A stretch of 64,000 nucleotides of DNA. Origin: Sabellastarte sp. h YS-2021 (taxonomy: Eukaryota > Annelida > Polychaeta > Sabellida > Sabellidae). Location: contig OZ024930.1 in NCBI GenBank assembly GCA_964017235.1, positions 28,710,614 to 28,774,613 of the forward strand, read 5' to 3'. Below are positions 55,268 to 64,000 of this stretch, piece after piece. The position numbers and the translations under genes were made by a program. Every line of letters starts with the position of its first letter. Position 1 is the stretch's first letter. The notes under the pieces were generated by a model, which was not told the DNA's origin, made no database searches, and was given only the letters and a program-made list of their open reading frames with translations.

Positions 55268-56232
55268 TTTCAGGTCCAGCTAGATCACTGGTGGAGGCAG
55301 CCTGTGTCAGAATATCATCTGGCCTTAGACCACGCACCTCTCAGGCCTACATGGACAAATTTTCCCTGTTTTTGGCCTTCACTTCCTACTGCCAAATCCC
55401 AATCCAGGAGCTAGACTCAATTCTGGCTTTTATGGAGTTTTTGGTCCGTAATGGTTCCAGAGCTCAAGCTTTAAACTCGTATGTGTCCGTATTGCGTCAT
55501 TACTTCCGTCTGCTTGACGTTCCGTACGCCCCCTTGTCTCACAGAAAGGTTCATTTGTTCATCAAGTCTGTAGCTATGAATGCCCCCTATGCTCCCAAGT
55601 TTAAAGCCAACTTTTCTGTCCCTATTCTCCTAAACCTGGTCAAAGCATGTGACTCCTTCCCATCTGGTTTCATTTACAAATCTATCTTCCTTCTTGCTTA
55701 TTTTGCATTCCTTCGCCTTTCTAATCTGGCCCCCTCCTCCTCAAGAAAATTTGACCCCACACGCAATTTCACACGGGGTGATATTATTTTTGGCCCCCCA
55801 GGGGCCCATGTGATTGTGAAGTGGGCTAAATCCATGCAATCCTCGTCCAAACACCAGGTTGTCCAAATTCCATCCCTCCCATCCTCCCCCCTGTGCCCAG
55901 TGTCTGCACTCAAGGTCCTCCTTGCCTCCACCCCTGGACCCTCCTCTTCCCCCCTTTTTGTCTCCCCTCCCTCCTTTTCCCCTATCTCCGCCCCCATGGT
56001 TAGTGCCACACTGTCCAGAATTCTCACCTCCCTGAATTTAGACCCCTCCCATTATGGGTTCCACGCCTTTAGAAGATCTGCTGTATCATGGGCTGCTGAC
56101 CATGACGTCCCTTTGCAAAATTTGAAGGCCCATGGGGGTTGGTCCTCCAATGCCATCCATGCCTACCTTAAATTTACCCCAAAAGCTTCCTCAACAGTGG
56201 CCACTACCTTTCAACAACATCTCTCTACATAA
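55213..56232 (+). CDS. Element C YR part: tyrosine recombinase
   Basis: 339-codon open frame overlapping the end of RT/RNase H by 55 bases. LRPRTSQAYMDKFSLF lies in the core-binding region. The catalytic set is Arg in AFLRLSNLAPS (about 166), Lys in VIVKWAKS, HAFRRSAVSW (about 283), HGGWSS (about 306) and Tyr in HAYLK (about 318). TTTATTTAATTTCAG ending at about 55274 is acceptor-like and directly follows the RT/RNase H stop, the same arrangement as element B. Function: integration of circular cDNA. Confidence 0.9.
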   Translation: MHLVACQWLPLLPKCVYLISGPARSLVEAACVRISSGLRPRTSQAYMDKFSLFLAFTSYCQIPIQELDSILAFMEFLVRNGSRAQALNSYVSVLRHYFRLLDVPYAPLSHRKVHLFIKSVAMNAPYAPKFKANFSVPILLNLVKACDSFPSGFIYKSIFLLAYFAFLRLSNLAPSSSRKFDPTRNFTRGDIIFGPPGAHVIVKWAKSMQSSSKHQVVQIPSLPSSPLCPVSALKVLLASTPGPSSSPLFVSPPSFSPISAPMVSATLSRILTSLNLDPSHYGFHAFRRSAVSWAADHDVPLQNLKAHGGWSSNAIHAYLKFTPKASSTVATTFQQHLST

Positions 56233-56237
56233 TGGGC

Positions 56238-56422
56238 TTGGGTCCTTTTTACGTCTATTTTATGTATTGTGGGTAATATACTAACATAGCAAGTGTCATT
56301 AGTCTGTCAAGTGTCAAATAAAAGGACTCAGTTGTCCCAAAAGTTCATATTATGCCTATTCATTGTCTTATTATCCATGTTTACTTATTTCTCTCCTTCT
56401 AACTTCTGCCATGTCGACTGTT
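56238..56422 (+). repeat. Element C repeat B1
   Basis: 185 bases, direct partner of 56834-57018. It starts six bases after the YR stop and contains AATAAAAGG, a polyadenylation-like signal. Confidence 0.92.
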
Positions 56423-56619
56423 GTTGTTAATGCATGCAGAACGTATCAGTCTGACAGGGTTTGAAGTGTCATTTATGTTCAAGTAATTCTTGTCAAAGCA
56501 TTGGTGTCAATATCAATCTGACACCTCATGAATCCTGCTTTCCCGCCAATTCTTCCAACCCCCAAGCTTTCCAGCTCCACCTCTTCATTCTTACATTTGT
56601 TGTGGACGGGTTAAAAGCA
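56423..56619 (+). repeat. Element C repeat A2
   Basis: 197 bases, direct copy of A1, abutting B1. The spacer to B2 (56620-56833) has no coding capacity. Confidence 0.92.
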
Positions 56620-56833
56620 CCCACCCACCGCCCCATTATAACTACACCTTCTCACAGGTCATGTTACCATACACTGTTCAGCCAGTTATATATATACATT
56701 TATATGGATATGTGCACCGTATCATTATGTTACGCTATCTACATAGCTTGTTTTACTGTATCTTTTAGTTCAGTTTTTTTTAAACATGCTCTACTATTTT
56801 AACTGCTTACAGTTTTATCTTTGTTTATCTATG

Positions 56834-57018
56834 TTGGGTCCTTTCTACGTCTATTTTATGTATTGTGGGTAATATACTAACATAGCAAGTGTCATTAGTC
56901 TGTCAAGTGTCAAATAAAAGGACTCAGTTGTCCCAAAAGTTCATATTATGCCTATTCATTGTCTTATTATCCATGTTTACTTATTTCTCTCCTTCTAACT
57001 TCTGCCATGTCGACTGTT
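56834..57018 (+). repeat. Element C repeat B2 (3' end)
   Basis: 185-base copy of B1. Homology stops at GACTGTT, the 3' edge of the element. Confidence 0.92.
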
Positions 57019-57210
57019 AGGTGCCAGATTCACAAACGGTCCTAATCTTAGTCTTTTCTTAGGCTTAACCCAGTCTCAAATACAAAAAGAAAATTTCCGG
57101 AATAACATGTACAGAAAAATATATCACGAATGAAGATAACAATATCATACAAGTGCATAGCATGAGTATTATACTGTTAATCTTCATGAGTGATATATTT
57201 TCTGTATATA
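57019..57210. repeat. MITE-like end and hairpin
   Basis: GGTGCCAGATTCACAAACGG follows the element C edge and resembles the GATTCACGAAC TIR style of the MITE at 34236. Arms 57110-57140 and 57176-57206 (TACAGAAAAATATATCAC against GTGATATATTTTCTGTA) can form a hairpin of about 31 bp with a 35-base loop. Confidence 0.5.
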
Positions 57211-57895
57211 TCTAATGAGTGATGTTTTACTTTTATTATCCACCATTTTGTATTTATGGGTTAAATAAAAGGAATATTTAATGAGATAATGTGAAAAAGG
57301 CTGTCTTTAAAACGTGCAATACCTCAGTCATTTCTGAATGGATTTTTATGCAACAAACATGAGCAGACGTGATGTAGAAAGACCTTTCTAGTGAAACATA
57401 ATACATAATACAGGTAACATAGTTTATAAGATATTAGTAAAAACCCGGAAGTTATTGACACTTATTATCCTTGATACAGAGGCACTGTTATACAAAAAAT
57501 ATATATCCCGCTCCATATATCTCCCAATATGGGTCAAACAGGGCTTGTGGTGAATAATAAAGATTTTTCTCTCAGCTAAAAATTTTCATTAATAGGTATT
57601 TATAAAGCAGGTTTTAGTGAGAGTAAAAGTCATCAACTTAAGACAAAGACTGATTTTTTCATAAAACAAAATTTATGAAAACATAAATCGCACAGCAGTG
57701 TTCTTATTACATGTAAATATATCCCACACAAGTAAAAATATCAATACCTTTTGTGGGATATATAATTGTAAATCTTATTACATATTTATTTTGAGTTACG
57801 TAATAACATAGTTGCCCCAAATGGATAAAACAACTACAGAAAATGGCCTGCAGGTTTAGAATTTCCTCCAGAGACACGCAGACAAGTCAGGGTTC
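57210..57895. other. No gene recognised
   Basis: A small inverted pair (AAATATATCCCACACAAG at 57714 and CTTTTGTGGGATATATA near 57755) is the only structure. Confidence 0.4.
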
Positions 57896-58385
57896 ATTAT
57901 TACAACAGTCATATTTTTTCAATATGGCACAAAATTTTCTATATGGGATAAAAAACATGTCAGAAAAACACAATGGAAGGGAACATTTCTGAGACATTTG
58001 AAGCAAACCTTGTGGTACATAGCATTGCATCGGTAAATTTGCATTTTACTAGTTCCCCTCTGGCGGTCATGATTTATAATCAACTTTACCCACTATCAAA
58101 AGGGCATCCTAATATTAAGACAAACAGTGAAATCAGTCTAGAAAAATATCAGCAAAATATCAAAATTTATCACAACAGTCGTATTTTTTGTAATATGGGG
58201 AAAAGATGTTGTGTACGGTATAAAACATATCAGAAAAACACAATGAGAACGTTTTTGAGACATTTGAAGCAAACCTTTTGGTACTTAGCATCACTTCGGT
58301 AAAATTGTGTTTTACAATATCGCCTCTGGCAGCCATGTTTTTAATCAATTTTGCCTAAATAAATAGGCTTCCTCCCTTGAGTAAT
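57896..58385. repeat. Two-copy direct repeat, about 220 bp each
   Basis: 57896-58100 and 58170-58365 share CAACAGTCRTATTTTT, ATCAGAAAAACACAATG, GAGACATTTGAAGCAAACCTT, TGGTACWTAGCATYRCWTCGG and CCTCTGGCRGYCATG in the same order. They are diverged. A 109-codon frame at 57973-58302 runs across both and is probably chance. Confidence 0.7.
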
Positions 58386-58389
58386 ATCA

Positions 58390-59540
58390 ATGACTGCACA
58401 AAGTTTAAAGACAATCGGTCAAAGTAATCTAGACTTAGAGCACATGCAAGCTTAAAAAGTGGGTTGCAGCTATCTTGGAAATAAGAGGGCTGACGCAAAA
58501 TTTTCTTTTCAAAAGTTGTCCACTGGAACAAACATAAAAAAACTGAAGAGGATTTCTTGAACTGCTTTGCTGTAATGAGGAAAAGTAGAAAGTGAAGGGA
58601 AAAGAAAAAAAATGCTGTTGATGTATACTGTAATCATGTGGATATATACTTCTCAGAATATGTATTGATGTACACTGTAAAACTTGTCCACTTACTGTTG
58701 ACTCTTGGATCAGAAAGGGAGAATTTTCCAGCTGAGAATCTTCTAACCACTTAACACATGCAAAAAAAAACTACTTCAGAAAGGTGTCCAAATATTTTAA
58801 ACTTAATTCTAGCTATTTGAAGTTTTGATGTGGGAAAATTATGCATAGCGGCCATATTTAAAACCAGTCAACAAGATAGCATAAGTCACTCACTTCAGCC
58901 TTAAACTGTAAATCTAAACATTTTTTTAGAAATCTCATGCTGATTAAAAAAAAATAAAAAACACTGGATTTGTTTAGTCACAGAAAAAATGTCTATTTTC
59001 GTGCAGTTGATAAAAAAGATGAAATATGCCACTTTTTTCTTTACTAAATTAAGGTCTTGATCATTTTTAGATTTGAACATCATTCTTAACAAAATTCTAA
59101 AAAATAAGAAAAGTTTCTCAGAATGAGAATTTAGTTAATTTTAGTCTAAAAAATTTCTAGCACTGTTTTAATTAGTATGTCTGTGTGATGTTTTGCAACG
59201 TTCACAATGAATGTTCAGTAAAAGCTGTAGGCAAAACCTTTTCATGGGGACTCTTTTACTTAACTCCTACCACTCCACGCCCCACCACCACAAAAAAAAT
59301 AAATAAAAATAAAATAAAATATTTAAAAAAATACTCTTCATTGGAGAATACCTAAACACTCCTTCAAATGGAAGTCAGGTATCTAACAGACAAAATATGA
59401 TTGGTGATATGCTACTATTTTTTGCGAATTTCACCATTAAAATTCGCATGAAATCCACTTATATTTGGTGCTACAATAGCAGCAGAAAGGTCAGAAACAA
59501 CAATACATGTTCGGTATTCCAGAGGTATTCCAGATGTCAC
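58390..59540. other. No gene recognised
   Basis: AT-rich DNA with A- and AAAT-rich stretches (59289-59330). Confidence 0.4.
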
Positions 59541-59544
59541 CAAA

Positions 59545-59700
59545 TAATCAGCCAAGGCCTGCAATGGCCTCTATAGCAGGTTTGGCATCCGATCACAGAC
59601 TGTCGCCCCTAGTGTGGGTTCGACTCCCACAAATAACAATGCTGCATACCTGTCCTAATATGACCCTGGATGTTGACATGGACGTAAACCCCGATCTTTG
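59545..59700 (+). repeat. tRNA-derived SINE, second family, copy 2
   Basis: CCTCTATAGCAGGTTTGGCA head, GGGTTCGACTCCCAC at about 59617 as an excellent B-box, then TGTCCTAATATGACCCTGG and GGACGTAAACCCCGATC. It pairs with 26075-26215. The tail beyond the B-box is the best conserved part. Confidence 0.7.
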
Positions 59701-60240
59701 AGCAAGCAGTCAGCCAAAGATTTGTAAGACTGAAAGAAGTGATTGCTCAGGAAACCTATGAAATATTTTGCAGAAAATCTGTCATCGTTTTTATTTGAAG
59801 CCATGCCCATTCACACAGATTAGACATTCTCCTTGTTAATAAGTAAGTTACACCAGGTATTTTCTTAACACAGTTTAGACCTGTTTGATGGAAACCTATC
59901 CTAAGGTTAAAATGTGTCAGCTTGACATGTACTGATTGTGGAAGGCACTTACTTTATTTCCAGGAGATGTAACAAATGAACACTTTCTATGGTGTTCCGT
60001 GAATTTAGACGTGTCTATTTTATTATGAATTTTGCACTGTTTGATTATGGGGTTACCGTGTAGGAAATGTGTAGATTACATTTAACCAAAGCAGAGTCAG
60101 ATATGATTTTCAATGTAAACTCAATGCTATAAAATGATTTGGGAAAGTTAATAGATTGGGGATATGACCTTATAGTGGTCATAACTCTCAGTTCTGTTAC
60201 CAGACTACTGCAATGCATTGTGGATCGTCATGGTTAGTGG
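59700..60240. other. No gene recognised
   Basis: The left part of element D (its A1 repeat) may begin here, but the 3' repeats needed to prove the edge lie outside the window. Confidence 0.3.
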
Positions 60241-60247
60241 TTCCAAC

Positions 60248-60256
60248 TATAAAAGT
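60248..60256 (+). promoter_or_regulatory. TATA-like box upstream of element D gag
   Basis: TATAAAAGT lies about 160 bases before the gag ATG and is a plausible core promoter for the genomic RNA of element D. No initiator could be confirmed. Confidence 0.35.
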
Positions 60257-60410
60257 CAGCCTTTGTGTAATATTGGCGCCACACTTGTTTGAATTTCGAA
60301 GAGAATACATGTTTTTTGAACTGAGCTTTGTTTTTATATTTTAGTTTACACTTTTTATATTTATATTTTACATTATTTTAATTGTTATTTGCTCAGTTCA
60401 ATGCTTCACC

Positions 60411-61425
60411 ATGCCAAAGGTCTTCTACTGTTCAAAATGCACAGGGGAACATGCTCGACCAGTGGGCAAGAAATGTCAACGGGACATAGCAGGTGAGTCC
60501 TTTTCTAGTGCTGATGAAGTGGCTGTACCCCCTTCCCCATCAAGTGAAATTACGGTTTCTGACCAGATATTACGTCAATTACGGGTATTAGGTGATAAAA
60601 TGGATTCAATGGACAAGCGGGTACAGCGCACCGAGGCGGCACTGGAACAGGGTAGCTCACAGGCAAGCTTGCATCACTCTAGTTCCCACAAAAGTTCCAA
60701 TCATGCTACAGTATCACACGGCAGCGATACAGCAAGTAATTCGGCTGAAAGTGTGGTCCCCTCAATGGAATACTTGAGGAGTAACGAGTCACTGCAAAGT
60801 GAGGTTGAAAAACGTTTGGCAGATCTTAAGAATCTCAATGAGGCTGCAACCAGAGGTAGGGTTAAGTCGCAGAGGGGTGGCCCTGGGGAAATAACGGTTA
60901 AGAAATCAGTAGATTGGCCCCAAAACTTTATTTTAACGGGCACTCACAAAACCAGACCCACATATGATGATCTCTCCATTACCCAATGGGTTTCCACTTT
61001 CGTCCGGTGTATTCAGGAGGAAAAATCTGAAAACAACAAAGCTTCCATGTTAGATTATTTGGGAAATATAATGGAAGATGCTTTGGATTTTTCGTGGGAT
61101 TCCGCCAAGGCATGCCATGCCATACTTTTAACAAACATGGAAGCTGATAGAATTTCATGGAATGAAACAGAAAAAATCGATCGAATTCGTAGGGCACATG
61201 CCCAAAGACATGTCACTGCTACTGGAACCTCTGCCACTCGTTCATTCACCAAAAAAAAAATATACAGTCAAAAAGTGGTTTAAATTGCAAGTACTTTCAG
61301 GAAGGTACATGCAGATACCCCTCACATCACAGGTCAGCGGGTCAATTTTACAGACACGTCTGTGAGACTTGTGATGGATTGCATACGACAAAAAATTGTA
61401 GCAAAAAAAGTAATTCAAAAAACTA
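60411..61425 (+). pseudogene. Element D gag part
   Basis: It starts at an ATG with CSKCTGEHARPVGKKC, the CxxC-x3-H-x2-P-x-G-x2-C module shared with A and C. A Ser/His-rich stretch and a coiled-coil-like QSEVEKRLADLKNLNE follow. The core is LSITQWVSTFVRCIQEE ... IMEDALDFSWDSAKACHAIL ... I.RIRRAHAQRH. A Cys/His cluster near the end (CKYFQEGTC ... HVCETC ... NC) is of nucleocapsid type. The region is broken about once. Confidence 0.75.
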
Positions 61426-61446
61426 AGGGGCCACTGCAGGAATGCA

Positions 61447-63948
61447 GTGGCTGAGAGTCGTGGGTTCAAGCCTGTATATAGTAGTAGATATGTGTACAAT
61501 TCAAATTATGTTGATGTACAGCTATTTGATGTTCAGCAAGTGAAAAAAATGCTTGCAATGTATAGATACACAAAACCTAACATTTTGTTTTTGGATGTAG
61601 TAAAAAAGAAACCTGTATTACATACTGTTACAAACTGTGTGAACACTGATTCTGTGAAGGCCAAAATTGGCCTTGGCAAAAATAACCAGCAATCTGGTAG
61701 TTACAATGTTGTCCGCACATGTGTCAGTAAATACAAAGACACAATGGTCAAGCGTCAAAAAGTGGGATACAGTAAAAATATTGAAAAATGTACTGATAGT
61801 ATTGCAAACACATGTCATGTTAATAATTTTGCAGTGCTACAAACTGTAAATAGTGATAGTGTTGACAATAATGAAGTTATTAGTACTGTTGTAGAAGATG
61901 CTTGTAATACTGATTGTCAGTCGACTGGTACTGCCAAGATTGAAAGGTATAAGCAGGGCAAACAGGAAGGTAAAAAAATTCTTAATGTTAACACTGTCAA
62001 CTGTCAACCACGTTCACCTGACGATCTTGTAAATGAAAAAAGTAACTGTCGCGTCCACCCACAGCCAGCAAACACATCCCATAATCGAGCATTCACTGCA
62101 AAAATAAATACTGTGGTGGGGGTTGGGGATACGGATGAGGGTGATAAGTACGCCTTGGAAATCAACACAGCACTTAAAGGTGAAAAAATACGCGTGGCAA
62201 AGGAAAGTACTGCAAACAAAAAATTCCTGAATCAAAACCAACCTCTCTTTGGCTTTATTCCTATTTATGGGTTACAAAGCCGTATACATGATAACAACAG
62301 TAATACTGTATGCAAGGACATATTGTCATTACATGAGAGGTTAAAGAAAACAGATACACCCAATTATAAGGGCCTGCAAGTCCCTGTTCACTCAAAATTA
62401 AATTACAAAAAATGGTCCCAGTACTTAACCGAATATTGGGACTGGGAATTACCATTGTTAATAAAATATGGGTTCCCTCTCGATTTTGATAGAAAAACTC
62501 ACATTGTAAGTAAAACAATTAATCATAAGAGTGCCACACAGTATCCTAGTCATGTAGATTTTTATTTGGAGGAGGAAATTCGCCATGGAGCCATGTTGGG
62601 TCCATTTTCTGAACCCCCTATTCAGAATTTGCATACCAGCCCCTTTATGACTCGGGACAAATCCAGTTCGGATAAAAGGAGAGTAATAATAGATCTCAGC
62701 TGGCCATTAGGTAACTCTGTAAATTCTGGTGTTACTCCTGATAAGTACTTAGACACAGATTTCGTTCTCACATATCCTTCCATAGATAATATTACTGATC
62801 AAGTACTTCACCTAGGTAGAGGTTATAAAATTTTCAAAGTCGATATCAGTCGGGCTTTTCACCATGTTCCAATAGATCCGAGGGATCTGGATCTCTTAGG
62901 CCTCCACTGGGGCAGCTACTTTCTCAATTTTTCGCTCCCCTTCGGATTTAAACATGGGTCTTCCATCTTCCAGAGAATTTCCGATAGTGTTAGGTTTATT
63001 ACGAAAGAAGAAGGTCACCAAGGGTGGAATTATATTGATGATTTTCTGTGTATTTCCTTACCATCACAAATCAATGAAACCTACGTCAGATTACAAGAAT
63101 TACTAGCTGAACTAGGACTGACAGTCAGTAACAAAAAATTAGTTCCTCCCAGTACTCAAGTGGTTTGTCTGGGCATACTGGTAGACACAGTCCAATGTAC
63201 CATATCTATTCCACCAGATAAACTCCAGTACATAAAGCAATTGTGTCACAGCTGGGCTGTTAAAAGTACTTGCACCAAAAAAGAACTACAATCCCTGCTG
63301 GGGTCATTGCTGTATGTGCCAAAATGCATCAAGTACGCTAGGGTTTTCTTAAATAGAATGTTGCAACTGTTAAGAACAAACTATAGTACTAAAAAAATTC
63401 AAATTGATGATGATTTCAGAAAAGATTTTAAATGGTTTAATACTTTTTTGCCCATATTCAATGGTGTAACCTTCTTTCACTATAACCCCAGTAAAACTGT
63501 GTACTTAGACGCCTGTCCCACTGGATTGGGGGCCATATATGACTCACAAGTATATGCCATGACCCTACCCTCCACCTGGAAAGATGACAATATTGCCCAA
63601 CTTGAAATGATAAATATATTAGTAGCTCTCAAAGTTTGGCATAGGTCATGGTCATGTCAGAGAGTACTCATCAAATGTGATAATTTGGCTGTAGTATCGG
63701 TGCTAAATAATGGAAGGGCCCATGATCAAACTTTAGCCAAGTATGCCAGTAATATTTTCATGTGGGCCAGTGCCTTTAATGTTGACTTGAAAGTTGTACA
63801 TGTGGCAGGGAAGATGAACCCTGTAGCTGATCTTTTGTCAAGGTGGAATATAACCCCCCATAATTTTCAGAAATTGCAGGACCTGGTTGGACCAGTAACA
63901 TGGATTCCTGTTGATGACACTTTATTGTACACTGATGAGTCTATATAG
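61447..63948 (+). CDS. Element D RT/RNase H part
   Basis: 833-codon open frame with no ATG at its start. About 290 residues of Lys/Asn/Thr-rich N-terminus come before the TPNYKGLQVPVHSKLNYKKW block. RT has SSDKRRVIIDLSWPLG, KVDISRAFHHVPIDP, LPFGFKHGSSIFQ and the catalytic YIDDFLCIS (about residue 529). The connection has LQSLLGSLLYVPKCI. RNase H has LDACPTGLGAIYD (about 686), LEMINILVALKVW, CDNLAVVSVL (about 744) and HVAGKMNPVADLLSRW (about 784). After the stop, TTGCTTGTTCAATATTTACAG at 63967-63991 is acceptor-like, as in A, B and C. Confidence 0.88.
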   Translation: MAESRGFKPVYSSRYVYNSNYVDVQLFDVQQVKKMLAMYRYTKPNILFLDVVKKKPVLHTVTNCVNTDSVKAKIGLGKNNQQSGSYNVVRTCVSKYKDTMVKRQKVGYSKNIEKCTDSIANTCHVNNFAVLQTVNSDSVDNNEVISTVVEDACNTDCQSTGTAKIERYKQGKQEGKKILNVNTVNCQPRSPDDLVNEKSNCRVHPQPANTSHNRAFTAKINTVVGVGDTDEGDKYALEINTALKGEKIRVAKESTANKKFLNQNQPLFGFIPIYGLQSRIHDNNSNTVCKDILSLHERLKKTDTPNYKGLQVPVHSKLNYKKWSQYLTEYWDWELPLLIKYGFPLDFDRKTHIVSKTINHKSATQYPSHVDFYLEEEIRHGAMLGPFSEPPIQNLHTSPFMTRDKSSSDKRRVIIDLSWPLGNSVNSGVTPDKYLDTDFVLTYPSIDNITDQVLHLGRGYKIFKVDISRAFHHVPIDPRDLDLLGLHWGSYFLNFSLPFGFKHGSSIFQRISDSVRFITKEEGHQGWNYIDDFLCISLPSQINETYVRLQELLAELGLTVSNKKLVPPSTQVVCLGILVDTVQCTISIPPDKLQYIKQLCHSWAVKSTCTKKELQSLLGSLLYVPKCIKYARVFLNRMLQLLRTNYSTKKIQIDDDFRKDFKWFNTFLPIFNGVTFFHYNPSKTVYLDACPTGLGAIYDSQVYAMTLPSTWKDDNIAQLEMINILVALKVWHRSWSCQRVLIKCDNLAVVSVLNNGRAHDQTLAKYASNIFMWASAFNVDLKVVHVAGKMNPVADLLSRWNITPHNFQKLQDLVGPVTWIPVDDTLLYTDESI

Positions 63949-64000
63949 AAAATTTTTGTTTTATGTTGTGTTGCTTGTTCAATATTTACAGAATGTCAAC

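Larger units (their letters stand above)
51734..57018 (+). mobile_element. Element C: DIRS-order YR retrotransposon with split direct repeats, looks whole
   Basis: Order: A1 (51734-51930), gag (52007-53233), RT/RNase H (53381-55267), YR (55213-56232), B1 (56238-56422), A2 (56423-56619), spacer (56620-56833), B2 (56834-57018). A1/A2 are 197 bases each and appear identical. B1/B2 are 185 bases each and differ by one base by eye. All three frames are open, so the copy is recent and possibly competent. A GTT is shared by both outer edges and the B1-A2 junction, which may be the recombination core. No target duplication is visible. Confidence 0.92.
60240..64000 (+). mobile_element. Element D: DIRS-order YR retrotransposon, 3' part outside the window
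   Basis: Gag (60411-61425) and RT/RNase H (61447-63948) parts follow in the order of A-C. The YR part and B1-A2-B2 repeats would lie to the right of 64000. Domain for domain it is closest to element A. The visible part has about one break, in gag, so this copy is probably not intact. The 5' edge is unknown; 60240 is a guess from the TATA-like site. Confidence 0.75.

Noticed and set aside
51734-56619. Classical LTRs around element C (A1 and A2 as LTR pair)
   Set aside because: B1 and B2 form a second offset direct-repeat pair and a tyrosine recombinase replaces integrase; no target duplication or primer-binding site was seen.
57973-58302. 109-codon frame
   Set aside because: It spans two diverged direct repeats in which the frame is not maintained.

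Overview
The window is eukaryotic, AT-rich, intergenic or intronic DNA built almost entirely of transposable elements. I recognise no host gene, rRNA or functional tRNA gene. The mix (tyrosine-recombinase retrotransposons with split direct repeats, Tx1/L1-type and CR1/L2-type LINEs, PIF/Harbinger, tRNA-derived SINEs, MITEs) suggests a marine invertebrate, most likely a lophotrochozoan such as a mollusc. That assignment is an inference, and annelid, cnidarian or cephalochordate DNA is not excluded.

The dominant theme is the DIRS order (retrotransposons with a tyrosine recombinase, YR, instead of an integrase). Three elements can be closed at both ends, and each has the split-direct-repeat plan A1 - gag - RT/RNase H - YR - B1 - A2 - B2. 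Element A (1923-8744, minus) is broken in several places. Element B (40035-46411, minus) and element C (51734-57018, plus) look whole and have nearly identical repeat pairs. Element D (about 60240 to beyond the window end, plus) has its gag and RT/RNase H parts here, and its YR and 3' repeats would lie to the right. Older DIRS-order relics lie at about 14930-16250 (related to A and D) and about 34070-35480 (a different, DIRS1-like pol type, split by a MITE). Solo terminal-repeat-like pieces lie at 46977-47564, 48030-48520 and 50488-50920.

Region by region: 1-9060 is an older dispersed repeat and SINE with element A inserted into it. 9060-14470 holds a gag-like scrap, two convergent Tx1/L1-type LINE relics and a CR1/L2-type LINE tail. 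14470-18800 holds a SINE-bearing repeat, a DIRS relic, a second copy of the dispersed repeat and a 155-bp tandem array. 18800-27000 is relic-poor DNA with CR1/L2-type LINE tails, SINEs and a long-decayed inverted-repeat element. 27040-32840 is a Tx1/L1-type LINE cut by a PIF/Harbinger transposon with a clean TTA duplication and by a further insert. 33700-39030 holds two opposed CR1-type LINE tails around a DIRS1-like relic and a MITE. 40035-64000 is elements B, C and D plus solo ends and SINEs.

In the SDR elements, gag would form the particle, RT/RNase H would copy the RNA using the split repeats to make a circle, and YR would integrate that circle. No methyltransferase, protease or hydrolase domain was recognised. 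Comparing the elements shows three points worth checking: a small Cys/His module at the gag N-terminus (A, C, D), a shared gag core of about 85 residues, and an acceptor-like splice site between the RT/RNase H stop and the YR frame, which has no ATG near its start.
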